A DNA stretch of 64,000 nucleotides, taken from contig NW_001865072.1 of NCBI RefSeq assembly GCF_000002865.3, forward strand, positions 210,655 to 274,654. Direction: 5' to 3'. Of this stretch, positions 29,773 to 40,326 are shown in pieces. The DNA comes from Monosiga brevicollis MX1 (Eukaryota > Opisthokonta > Choanoflagellata > Craspedida > Salpingoecidae). Made by a program: the position numbers and the translations under genes. How positions within the stretch are numbered: position 1 is the first letter of the stretch; each line of letters begins with the position of its first letter. Under the pieces are notes generated by a model. That model was not told where the DNA came from. It was given only the letters and a program-made list of their open reading frames with translations, and did not search any database.

Positions 29773-31786
29773 GGCCCAGAGTGTGGCCTCTGGGAAATTT
29801 TAGAGACGAGGAGAAAGAAATGAAAGCGAGCCATGTCGGCGGTGAACACGGGCGTACACTTTTCCCTGTTTACACCCAGGCCAGATCCCTGATCTGGTCG
29901 CATGCACAGCCGTTTCCCACCAAATCGAGTATGCAAGACATGCATGACCTCTTTTTTCTTTTCTTCGATTGACAGGGCAAGAGGATCACGTCACCTCTTG
30001 TCGCCGGGTCTGTCGGCGCAAACGAGAATCAAGTCAGGGGACCACGATGAGGCGCCAATCGTTGCTTTTCTGTCGAAGGCCTGACCGCGACTTGATGCCT
30101 GGTCGGAGCGGACACAGAGGTCGCTTGCTCATCAACTCGAACGTGGGGCAATGAGGACATGCCGCTGTGGCCAACGTCGCTCGGCGTCGGGGTTTGGTGC
30201 GGCCTTTCTCGAAGGTTGAGCTTGCACGGGAGTCCTGTCAGGCATGCGATGTTAGCAAGCGAGCATGGTCAAGGAGCGAGGGGCCGGGCGCTTGCCCACT
30301 GTCGGCCTAGCTGTCTTACCCTGCTTCCCCTCTCGCCCCTTCTTTCCAACAACACACAGCCGGGCGTACCCTCTCTACGGATGGGCTTGGCGTTCAAGTA
30401 GGCACGCGCAAAGGGGGCTTGAAGCATGAACACGCCACGCCGTTTGATGGGAAAGCAAAGGTTGTGCGAAAGGTGACACCCATCCCGGCGTTCAGGTTTC
30501 AGGATCCATTCCAAGCCAGCACAGCGGGCAAGGTTGGTGTCGGCGCCATTCAACGCACTGATTACGCGCGAAGCCTCACCTCCCCCTGCCCCATAGCCTC
30601 GTCGCGTGCAATGTCCTGTTGCTGCATTTCAGTCACCGATGGGTTTCTTGCTCGGGGAGGATTTCGTCGGTACTGGACCAGACGGCCACACCCAAACCCA
30701 CAACTACGACCCAAAACGACCCCACCCCGTATCACATACGACCATCAAGCGTGTCGTAGTTGCATCATATTACCCACAGATGATTTCTCTGCTGGTTCAA
30801 GGCCCGAATGCCTTGCCAACCCTGCCACCAACCCCCACTTACCCCTCCGTCTGCTGACCAACACCGGCAACAGCCAATGCAAACGCGCGTATGTCTTGAG
30901 CAGCAGCAGCAGCAGCAGCAGCATGTGGCATCTTGCGCCCCACACTTTCCCAGATACGACCGCTTGTCGGTGTATCCCCGCCCCCACACACTTGCCAACC
31001 AGGGTCGGCGGGGCTTTTGTTTGCCCCGACGACACCTGTCCTGTCATCTGTCGCATAATGGACGCACTGACTGAATCAGGAATGCCCCCACTACCACTAC
31101 CACTACCACTACCACTACTACTACTACCTCGCCGTCATGGACGTCAGGTGCCCCCACCCCACCACCACCACTTGCCCATTCCGCCGAGCTTTGCCACAAC
31201 CCCAAATCCATCAGCATGACTGGCCCGCGACTCCTCCCTGCGTGCAAGACCAAACGCGCGATTCCCCCAAGCGACATTCTGTCCTCTCCTGCGATCATCA
31301 CCATCACCATGACCATGACCGTGGCCATTACCGCCGCACTGCGCACAGCTTCCCCTTACTACTTGAGGGCTCGGCTGCCCCAAGCCGCGTTCGTCGCTTG
31401 CACTTTGAAGTGGGGGACTTGCTTTCCCCCACCTGCTGCTGCTTCACATCCTTGTTAGCCATCCCCCTTGCTATCTGTCAACAATACCTCCGCCTCCGCC
31501 TCCGCCTCTGCCTCCGCGTCCGCCTCGGCCTCGCTCCACACCCCGCCGCACAACGGTGGTGAGCGCAGTGCTTCTCTCGTTGTGGCTGTCTTGATCACAA
31601 TTAACCGAGGCTGGTCATTTGCCCGGCACGGTGCTTCTTGAAGCCATTCGCCTTCCTCCCCCGTGGGTCTCTGGATCCAATCACCCCCATCCCGGCCCCA
31701 CTCATTCTTGGCAAACAGGTTCTGCCAGCACGGCCATTTCTTCGCCCCGACCTCGACCCCGACCGCACGGCAAAACGTTTGTGGAT
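29773..31786. other. Tandem intergenic interval, no gene recognised
   Basis: This 2 kb stretch lies between the STRA6-like stop and the zinc-finger start, both on the plus strand. It includes (GCA)n at about 30899-30922, CTACCA-type repeats at about 31088-31128, a His-codon-like CAC/CAT patch near 31290-31320, and an imperfect CCTCCG repeat at about 31490-31540. Open frames here are low-complexity and I could not support a gene. A 5' exon or leader of the zinc-finger gene may lie here. Confidence 0.4.
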
Positions 31787-32939
31787 ATGGATTCGCACCG
31801 CTCCTCTCCAGCGGGGCGGTTGTCGTCGCCGTTGAGTTCGGACGGCGTCCCTGCCACCAAGCGGCCGGCCCCGCAGCGCTTTGCCTGCTTGCAATGCGAC
31901 CTCGACTTTAGCCGCAAGGCCCACCTCGAGCGCCACGTTCGCCGAAAGCACCTTAGCAATGAGAGCCTGCCCATCCAATGCCCATGCTGCTCCACCCGCT
32001 ACGAATCCCTCGATCGCCTGCGGTACGAACCCCTCCTCTGCATTGCCATTCGTCCCTGTCCCTGTCTCGGTCTCTGTTTTTTCAAGTTGCACACCGCTCA
32101 ACGCTGATGCCACTTGTTTTGGCTTCGACTGGGCCTCACCTCACTTGTGAACCTTGTGCACTGCGCTCAGGTGGCACATGGAAATTCACGAGGCAAAGAA
32201 AGCCTGCCCCGTACAGAACTGCAGCAAAACATTTCGCCACCGTCGCGACCTCAAACGCCACATGGACCACGTTCATGCCAGCTTGGTCGAAGAGTTTCCT
32301 GATCTCTTCAAGCTTCCCTTGCTCGATGACTTTGTCACAACACCAGCCTCCTCCACCACCGAGACGCCCGACGCTGAGATGATGGACAGCCCGTCTCACA
32401 TCTCTTCTGCCTCAACATCCCGCCGATCTCGTCGTGCCCATCCCAAGACCGATGCACGAGACAAGGACACTGTCCCTCACAGCCCAGTCTCGCCCTCGAC
32501 GGCGCGGCCATTGACCTCAAATTCAAGCTTGAACACGCTGGCGGCGGTCGCGGCGTCGTACGCCCAAACACTGAGCCAAGGCAGCGTCGCAACCCCAACT
32601 CGCACTCAAATTTTGGATGCGGCTTCGACCATGGCCAACTTATCCAGCTCCACGTGTGCAAATCGACCGGTACCGACTCGGCCCGATACAGCGCCCACCG
32701 TAACCAAAGCCAAGCCAACTCCTGGTGATGCCTGGCTCCAACAGGAAGACTTGCGTCGCCTGCAAATGACGCTGGGGCAGATGTTGAATCAACTGCAAGG
32801 GACTGTCGCCGGTCAATCCCATTTGGTCCGCCAAGCCTCCCCGGAAACCGAGGATCGCCTGCGTGACACGCAAATGGAGTTTCTGATAGGCTCGTTGCAA
32901 TCTGACACCCTGCGTATGTTCCTGGCAATCGCTTCTTAA
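31787..32939 (+). CDS. Three-finger C2H2 zinc-finger protein
   Basis: A probable DNA-binding transcription factor; the target is unknown. Two exons, 31787-32022 and 32171-32939, joined in phase 2; 334 residues. Finger 1 reads C-x2-C-x12-H-x4-H within FACLQCDLDFSRKAHLERH. Finger 2 (CPCCSTRYESLDRLRWHMEIH) is split by the intron at the Arg before WHMEIH and has C-x2-C-x12-H-x3-H. Finger 3 (ACPVQNCSKTFRHRRDLKRH) has C-x4-C-x12-H-x4-H. The fingers are followed by about 230 residues rich in Ser, Thr and Ala, with a helical segment near residue 280 (DLRRLQMTLGQMLNQLQGTV) that could dimerise. The start is the ATG just before the conserved region; the in-frame reading continues upstream, so the true start may be earlier. 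Confidence 0.85.
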
Positions 32940-33391
32940 GACGGCGGGACGAGCTGACCATCAGCACCTTGCATATCCGTCTCTGCCTTTGCTTGTCATT
33001 GGTTTGTATTTTACATCCGGATGTTCGTTTTCCCTTCCATTGTTTTCGGCGTGTACGAGTGTGCACACATGTTTGCTTGCGTGACAATTACTCTCTACTG
33101 ATTTCTGGCCACGGGCAGTACAGCCCGTTCATGTGGTTTTACTATCAATCGATTTGGAACTCTAAAAGGACGCACGCACGACCTGCTCTTGGTACAAATA
33201 CCAGAGCCCGTGTCACAACCCGCGTCGGTGGGGAAACACAAACAAAAAACAAAAGCAGAGAAGAAAGAAAGCCAAGGAAAGTAGGGGCATGAACCACGAG
33301 GCGCGCCGAAGAAAAGCGGCATGGTCGCTTACATGGTGTGCCTTTTTCGCCTCATACCCCGAATGGGGCAGGTTACAATATGCTTCATCAA
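32940..33391. other. Tail-to-tail intergenic interval
   Basis: This 452 bp stretch lies between the stops of the zinc-finger and epimerase-like genes. No gene or dinucleotide tract was seen. Confidence 0.6.
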
Positions 33392-35391
33392 TTAGAGCAA
33401 CGCCACCCCAAAGGAGCTCTCAAAGACCTCACCGGCATCCAGGATGTGCAGGCCGTTATAATTGTTGTACGCATCCATCTGAAATGTCAGGGCCAAAAAA
33501 AAAAAAAGGTGGATGAGCGATCAGAGAAAAGGCTCAAACATACGTGCAAGCGGCTCGACCCAGCGGGCACCGCGGGTAAAGCCTGCTCACCTCAGCAGAC
33601 ATGGCTTCAAGGGCGATGGCTTGCAGGCCCCAAGTGCTGACGGCCCCCGTGTAGATTTGAACATAACTAAGAGCCAGGACAGTAGGACAATGAATGGTTG
33701 AGCATAGGCAGTAGAAAGCCTGGCATTATCGGCATATACTGCCACGGGACGAGGGGCATGGGACGAACGGGTATGATGCATCGGCGAAAAGTTGAATGTG
33801 GGTATTGCCATCCACCACAACGTGGCTGTACTGATCGCAGGGGGTGCGGGCCTTGAACTCATCATCCAGATCTGCACAAGGCGGCGCGGCGTGTCAAGCG
33901 CTGCGAGGCAAGGCCTCGGCACCCACAGCAAGCAAGCGACACGGGCATAGTACGTACAAGTTGGTGCATCAGGATCGCCGCCAATCGGGGCCGAGCCGTC
34001 CATGCCGTGAAAGGCTGTCATGGTGCCGGTGGGGTCGAGGCGATCGTCAACCTGGCGCGAGCCCAAGGATGGTGGGGTGGGATGAGGCAGCGGCGACCGA
34101 CTGCAGCAAGAGTGGTGGCAGGCACGCGCGAGACCGCACATTGACGTGGTTCCAGGAAGTACATTGATCAAAGATGACGCGGGCAGTGGAGACGTTGCAC
34201 AACAGATACGGATGCCAGCTATTGAAGAAAGGAAGGGGCCAGGCGNNNNNNNNNNNNNNNNNNNNNNNNNNNNNNNNNNNNNNNNNNNNNNNNNNNNNNN
34301 NNNNNNNNNNNNNNNNNNNNNNNNNNNNNNNNNNNNNNNNNNNNNNNNNNNNNNNNNNNNNNNNNNNNNNNNNNNNNNNNNNNNNNNNNNNNNNNNNNNN
34401 NNNNNNNNNNNNNNNNNNNNNNNNNNNNNNNNNNNNNNNNNNNNNNNNNNNNNNNNNNNNNNNNNNNNNNNNNNNNNNNNNNNNNNNNNNNNNNNNNNNN
34501 NNNNNNNNNNNNNNNNNNNNNNNNNNNNNNNNNNNNNNNNNNNNNNNNNNNNNNNNNNNNNNNNNNNNNNNNNNNNNNNNNNNNNNNNNNNNNNNNNNNN
34601 NNNNNNNNNNNNNNNNNNNNNNNNNNNNNNNNNNNNNNNNNNNNNNNNNNNNNNNNNNNNNNNNNNNNNNNNNNNNNNNNNNNNNNNNNNNNNNNNNNNN
34701 NNNNNNNNNNNNNNNNNNNNNNNNNNNNNNNNNNNNNNNNNNNNNNNNNNNNNNNNNNNNNNNNNNNNNNNNNNNNNNNNNNNNNNNNNNNNNNNNNNNN
34801 NNNNNNNNNNNNATTTGGGGGGGGGGGGGGGGGGAGGCTGATGCACTCATTCAGAGCCAAAGGCGCAAGGACACTGACGAGGCATCGCGAATGCGGTTGG
34901 CGTAGGGTAGCAGAATCTCGCCCTGCCAGTGCGGGTTGGTGATCATGGCGGTGGCATTCCCGTCATGCGTGGCAATGACATCTCGCAGCTGGTTGGTGGC
35001 GGGATCAACAAGGCGGATGGCCTCGACTCGACCTCCCATATTCGTAATGATGATGGCCGACTGGTTGGTGTGCGTATCCAGCAGCTCCTACACGCACAAG
35101 TCACACGCCTTGGGATCAGCGTACGCACACGACGAGGGGCAGCGGCCAGTGTTGACAAGCCCAACACACGTTCTCAAAACAACAACAACAACAACAACAA
35201 CAATTTTTGAAATTTTGCTTTCGGCAGCGGCTACCACACCCCGGGCCAAGCGCAATCACCTTGGCTTCAGCAACATAGTCACCAGTCTTGTACGTAACAT
35301 CATTAATCGTGAACCGTGGGGACGCTGCCGTCACCACGGCACACGCCAACAGCACGGCAGCCGCCAGCGCCATCCCGATCGAGCCAGCCAT
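33392..35391 (-). CDS. Secreted aldose 1-epimerase (galactose mutarotase)-like protein, interrupted by an assembly gap
   Basis: This family interconverts alpha and beta anomers of hexoses. Exons visible on the minus strand: 35260-35391, 34879-35087, then an assembly gap, 34140-34218, 33958-34051, 33769-33871, 33591-33666, 33392-33478. Phases close for all exons on each side of the gap. Seen: a signal peptide (MAGSIGMALAAAVLLACAVV), so the protein enters the secretory pathway; ITNMGGRVEAIRLVD; GEILLPYANRIRD (family NRI motif); WHPYL, holding the catalytic His; DDRLDPTGTM; VQIYTGAVSTWGLQAIALEA; and near the end LHILDAGEVF, holding the expected catalytic Glu (the family usually has PGE). At least one exon is lost in the gap. 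The layout resembles bacterial-type mutarotases more than cytosolic animal GALM. Confidence 0.88.
34246..34812. other. Assembly gap (567 N)
   Basis: A run of N inside the epimerase-like gene. The right edge is followed by a G-run (about 34817-34834), which may explain why sequencing failed. Confidence 0.99.
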
Positions 35392-35449
35392 GTCTCCGTT
35401 CTGTTTGAAATTGGAGAGGTGTTGTTGAGAAAGGGCTGAATGTTATTAT

Positions 35450-35504
<55 letters not shown>

Positions 35505-35905
35505 AATTGGTTTGGTCGGAGACAGAGAGAGAGCGAATTCGTCGGTACAACTGAAGCGAGCTTGATATGTGAGTGAGCAGGGCTCAAGTGAGCAGAGCTT
35601 GAGCAAGAGTAGAGCGAGGAAACAGGGCGTGAGCGTCGACAGCGAGACTGCGTAAGAGAGTGAGAGTGCGAGAAAGTGGAAGGCCAAGGGGCGCTCAAGA
35701 GAGCGTACTTGCTCCTGTCAAGGTGCATCTGGGCCACGAAGAAAAAAAAAAAAAAAAACGAGTCCGCCACATAGGTAAGGCAGAACGCGGGATCAACATG
35801 TTGCTGGGCCACGGTCTCTCTCATTTGACACACGGCGACGGGGGACTGCACTTGTGGTAGTTTAGGGCAGGGCTCACGGTAGCAACATCAACAAGATCTG
35901 CCAAC
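35392..35905. promoter_or_regulatory. Shared promoter with (GA)n tract
   Basis: This 514 bp head-to-head interval lies between the epimerase-like gene (-) and the zinc-ribbon/SPRY gene (+). A pure (GA)n tract covers about 35452-35501. An A-run lies at about 35743-35758. Confidence 0.65.
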
Positions 35906-37077
35906 ATGGCTTCGCCACTCTACCACAAGTACTGCTCCAAGTGCGGGACAGCCACCGAGCAGCTCGGACAGTACTGCCGCAATTGCGGCAACTGCGTGCT
36001 TGGTCAAGCTGAGGAAGACGACGCGCTGAGTTATAAACCACCCTCTTTGGTGAAACACACCGATGCGCTTCCGGGCAGCTTCTCACCCTACTCTGGGTGC
36101 TTTGAGATTGAGGAGCAAGCTCAAACCATCACCATCACCAAAAAGGGAGGAAACGCGTGGGCCACGGCTTGGATGACCGACCCCATGAAGATCAGCGACA
36201 TCTGTTACTTTGAAGTCGAGCTCAAGCAAAACTTGAGTGGCTGTGAGTTTTGCTGCGTATCTCATGCACGTCAACAACGATCAGCTCTCAGGTCTGCCTT
36301 CCGCCAACGTTTCACACAGGCCTTGGCTTTATCCAGAAGCCCGAAGGATTCATGGCATCGGGCAGTCCATTGTGCCTGACACATCTGCATGGTGATGATG
36401 GGCACTGCGGCAAGCAAAACGGCGTCTGGACCTGTGTGCTCACAGGGGCCGGAAACTTTCGTACAACCCCGGCTGCAGGTCGCCCGGGTCCGGCGCCCAA
36501 GGCGAAAGATAAGCTTGGCTTTCTGGTCGATTTCTTCTCAAACCGGATCATCTTATATGTCAACGGCAAACGTCATGGCACAATGTGCAGTGGCATTCGC
36601 GAGATCAAAGGTGGTATTGTGTTTGCTCTGTCAGTCTCCGCTGCTGGCCACGCCTTTATCATCAATCGCGATGCAAAGCTGGTAAGCGACAAGGCCTAGC
36701 CCCGCTTTGAGGACACGTGCATTTTCCGCACAGGGCATGGTAAATGTAGGTACGCATTGCCTCGGTTCACTCTTTCTGATACTTGTGCGCCATACATTCA
36801 CACCTTGTAGCCCCCGGAAACGGAGCAGCTGAGACGCACACTTCAAGCCCAGCAAGATTTCATTGAGCGTGCTTGTGGGCGCCTGGAGCTCAAAGCCCGA
36901 GAAGTGCGACAACTCAAGCAGGCTCGCGAGATTGACGAGGCCACCCTCCAGGCTGCAATCAAAGAACGTGATGCTCTCCGTCGCCGCCTGGCAGAATTTG
37001 AAGCTGCGGGCTCGACTGCATCCGAGCCCCAGTTTGCGCCCAAAGCCTCAGCCACGACGCCCGAGTCATGCAAATAA
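35906..37077 (+). CDS. Zinc-ribbon plus SPRY-domain protein
   Basis: Three exons, 35906-36242, 36320-36681 and 36811-37077, phases closed, 321 residues. The N-terminus has a zinc ribbon with two Cys-x2-Cys knuckles (YCSKCGTATEQLGQYCRNCG). Residues about 55-230 look like a SPRY/B30.2 fold: GCFEIEEQAQTITI, YFEVEL, LGFIQKPEGF, LGFLVDFFSNRIILYVNGK. The C-terminal 80 residues are a charged helix that may be coiled coil (QLRRTLQAQQDFIERACGRL). SPRY domains bind partner proteins; the ligand cannot be predicted and no RING or kinase domain is present. The specific orthologue is not recognised. It is divergent from the mutarotase-like gene. Confidence 0.85.
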
Positions 37078-37419
37078 AGTGCAATCTGTCTATTTCCCCT
37101 CGCAAACGCGTCGACCCGGTGCGGGATATCTCTGATGATGTTGAGTACCATGTGTCGAGTGCAGAAGCCTCCAATCCAGGCGTGTACCGCTACAGATAGC
37201 ACTGAATGCCGATTCATGTGACTGCTTTACAGCCTTTGTATACCATCACGAGAAGCATAGCTACATGCAAACTTGCCAAAGAACATCGAGGGTTGTTCGA
37301 CATGAAGCGGGTGGCGTAAGGGCCACATATTGACTCGACAGTTAGATCATGGAATTTACATGTTGGGCACATTGAATGTACCAGAGCAGCGTGCAATAGC
37401 GTCCTAAATTCACGCTTCA
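37078..37419. other. Tail-to-tail intergenic interval
   Basis: This 342 bp stretch lies between the SPRY and SAM gene stops. Nothing was recognised. Confidence 0.6.
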
Positions 37420-38581
37420 CTAGCTACCCAGACGCGTGAAAAGGTCAAGCAGCTGACGCCGGAGCGCAGGGGCTCGAATTTCCTGCGGGCATGGCCGGAT
37501 TCGTGCGTGAGTACGCAATGGGATTGATTCACTGGCAAACGGATAGACGCACCAAAAAATCGAGATCTTCCTCATTAAAGTGCTCGAGGCTGGCACCGCT
37601 GTAGGCGTTTTCGCGCATTCGGTTGGCCACAACTTTGTCGACATTCTGCTGCACCAGATAGTGATACAGCTACATGCAGCAAGCGTAACACGGCAGAGCA
37701 ACATGAAATAGAACCTGGGCTGCATGGAGCCGGCAAAATCTCGAACCTTCATCGCCCCTGTCTGAACATACCTGCTCTGAGGTCATATCACAGACGCGTG
37801 GAGATGGCTGCGCTTGATCTTCCGTTGCCCTCGCTGCTGCAGGACGACCACGTGCTGTGGAGGAGGCGCGCGCCTGGTGACGGTGGTGATTGGCCCGTGC
37901 GTGAATCTCAGGCGGCTGTCCAGCCGCTGCACGAGCGTCCATGTTGGCTGTCATGAAATCGTGGAGCAGCTCTGCATCGGCGGTTTCTTCACTCATTTCG
38001 CGAATCTCGAGGCCTACGCTGGCCAGCCTCGAGCGTGCTTGATCCGATGTCAGCGCGCCGCTCAGATAGTCATGAAAAAAGGTCAGTACATCACTATCAC
38101 TGGGCTGGGCTTGACCGCACCAGACGCAGGTTGTGCGCCAGAAGCTGACTCCTGTCTGATTGATTTTGATGCCCGAAAACTTCTTTTCGTCGTGCTCGCG
38201 CGCTGTGGCGGCCGAATTGACGCAGACGCCAAGGCCCACGTCTGAAGCACCAAAGTTGACGGTCGTGCTCGAAGTGGACGAGCTCTGTCGCGAGTGAAAC
38301 TCCCAGCCAGCCCTCGAACTGAATTCAGCGCGAGCAAGGCTACAACGCGAGCATGATGCATAGCAATGCACCCCCCCCTCATTGCACTTGACGGGCGCGT
38401 GTGTTGCCGCGTTGATGAGATATTCGGGAGCATAGACTATGTCCTGTCCGGCATGCGCGGTGGCAAACTGCATCAAGTCGCCAGCGGGCTCTGCAGCTAC
38501 TCCAGCCCGGCCCGTCGCGTCGGCACTGGTTGGCGTCGTTTGGGCTTGGCCAGGGCCAGACTGAGGCTGCTTACCAGACAT
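37420..38581 (-). CDS. Protein with C-terminal SAM domain
   Basis: Three exons on the minus strand: 37772-38581, 37553-37669 and 37420-37482; 329 residues. The last two exons with the end of the first encode a SAM-like helical bundle: LYHYLVQQNVDKVVANRMRE, then the typical acidic turn NEEDLDFL, then RRQLLDLFTRL. SAM domains form homo- or hetero-oligomers. The first 200 residues are Gln/Ser/Thr-rich at the start, then have scattered Cys (CYASCSRC, CVWCGQ) that could bind zinc, then a helical stretch DVLTFFHDYLSGALTSDQAR. I do not recognise this part, and a hidden intron in the long first exon is possible. The start lies 243 bp from the FKBP2-like start on the other strand. Confidence 0.75.
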
Positions 38582-38748
38582 GATGATGGCACTCGTCAGC
38601 TCGCGATCCGAAGCGAGTCAACAAAAAAATGCCGGCTTTAAGCGGGTCCAGGAAGAGCACACACGCAGTGAGGGATTCATGAACAATAATGCAAGCAGGA
38701 GAAGAGAGAGAGACACAGATCCACTATGAGAGCAACTGCTTGTAAGGA

Positions 38749-38781
<33 letters not shown>

Positions 38782-38824
38782 TCTCTCTCTCTCTCTCACG
38801 GACAAGATATTGTTTGGTTGCAGC
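38582..38824. promoter_or_regulatory. Compact bidirectional promoter
   Basis: The shortest head-to-head interval in the window (243 bp), between the SAM-domain gene (-) and FKBP2-like gene (+). It holds a short GA tract at about 38702-38712, (AC)n at about 38750-38780 and CT repeats at about 38784-38797. Confidence 0.7.
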
Positions 38825-39586
38825 ATGGTGGGACGCATGACGGCGGCGGTGGTGGTGGCCGCCGCGGTGGCGGTGGCTTTGTGGGTATGGCCTGGTAGTG
38901 TGGGGCTGGTTGGTCATGGTAAATCCGAAGCGGGCTCGCCCGCCTCATCTGGACGCGCCCGGCGGCCCATTGAGCAATTAAGCATCGGGGTGAAGCGTCG
39001 CGCCGAGGATTGTGGCATCAAGACGCGCGTTTACGATGCGCTGGCCATACACTACACGGTAAAGATGTGCCGCGTGCCATCTTCGCTTTAGAGTGTCTGT
39101 ATCCCAAGCGAACGAGCGCTCATCGCCTGGTATACACGCAATGCAGGGCTGGCTACACGCTACCGGCGAGGAGTTTGACTCGAGCATTCCTCGTGGCGAC
39201 CCGTACATCTTTACGTTGGGTGCGGGCCAGGTTGTGCCCGGTTGGGACCAGGGCCTTGTTGGGTGCGTGTCGGCTCGAACATTTTTTTATTGGGCTGCAT
39301 ATGCAAGTATGGTGGAAGAGAGAGGGTACCAAAAGGCGGGATAGGGATGGGGGCAGGGGAGGCGCATATTCAAAAGGTATTTTTCAGCGTGTTGAGTGGC
39401 GTCGCTTTACCCTGATCCGACGACGGTGGTGTGTGTGATAGGATGTGCATTGGTGATGTCCGTAAGCTAAGCCTGCCGGCCGAGCTGGGCTACGGGGCAT
39501 CGGGCGTGGCCGGCAAAGTGCCGCCCAACGCGGATCTAATTTTCGAGATTGAGTTGCTCAACATTGAGCGTCGCACTGGTCCGTGA
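38825..39586 (+). CDS. FKBP2: FKBP2/FKBP13-like ER peptidyl-prolyl isomerase
   Basis: FK506-binding prolyl isomerases of this subtype act on folding proteins in the ER lumen. Three exons, 38825-39058, 39147-39262, 39442-39586, phases closed, 164 residues. Seen: an N-terminal hydrophobic signal ([14 protein letters not shown]); [17 protein letters not shown], aligning with human FKBP2 [51 protein letters not shown] with the active-site Trp and second conserved Cys of the FKBP2 disulphide; LGYGASG; and ELLNIERRT. Human FKBP2 ends RTEL, an ER-retention signal. Here the protein ends RRTGP, so the retention signal is absent and the protein may leave the ER. Confidence 0.95.
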
Positions 39587-40326
39587 AGACGGGCAGCAAT
39601 GGCCAAGCCCAGCAAGCGCTGAGCGCTTCAACGATGATGCCCCTTCCTGTTAGATGACGTAGCCGTCAAGACAACCAGGGAAGCTGCATCTACATGTAGT
39701 CTAAATTAAACCCTTTCTTTTGGCTGTGCGTTTTGTTTGTTTTTTTTTGTCAATTTTCGATGCCAAGATGGCGGCAGAAAAGGATGGAGGGAGTCAGGTG
39801 GGCAAGGTCATACAACTGCCCCAGAGACATTGCAAAACACTATGGGAGACATGCACACACTCCTAAATAATAACGGCATCCAGGGGAGCTCTGTGGCCAC
39901 AGATAGAGCCTTGGTCAGACAAGGGCACACGAGGCCTGCGGCTGCTTAAAACAGCTAGCCGGGGCATGTGATGCCTTAGGCGTCTATTGAGCGGCCAGGT
40001 CAAAAAAAAATTTAATACAAAAACCAAACAAGAGTTCAAGAGATGCAAACAAGCGTGCGGAAACAAGACGAAAAGGAGCATGTTTCTATGGGCCACACGA
40101 TGGGATAGGGAAGCCAGAGAAAACACAAAGTTCAGGGTAACAGAGGGGATGCAGTAAGCAAGATGACGGAGAAATTGAAATGAGATGAGAGCTGCCGCAG
40201 GCAGTCAGAACGACCATGAGCATGGTCAATGAAGAGAAGAGCATGTGGGAAGTCAAGCAGGAACGAGCCAAGACGGGAAAGCGGCCTTTGAGTGGGGTGG
40301 CAGGCGTGAGCGTGCTTTGGGCCTGA
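39587..40326. other. Tail-to-tail intergenic interval
   Basis: This 740 bp stretch lies between the FKBP2-like stop and the HMG-box gene stop. It contains AAGATGGCGGC at about 39766-39776, which matches the vertebrate YY1 consensus, but no gene start there could be supported. The frame from that ATG runs only 33 codons. Confidence 0.5.

Noticed and set aside
30419-31219. 266-codon open frame between the STRA6-like and zinc-finger genes
   Set aside because: It is dominated by simple repeats (poly Ser and Leu-Pro from GCA and CTACCA units), with no motif or splice logic.
33587-34905. Long open frames containing X residues
   Set aside because: They are reading frames through the run of N and have no support.
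39737-39949. Possible small gene at a YY1-like AAGATGGCGGC site
   Set aside because: The frame is short, it lies between two gene ends and has no conserved content.
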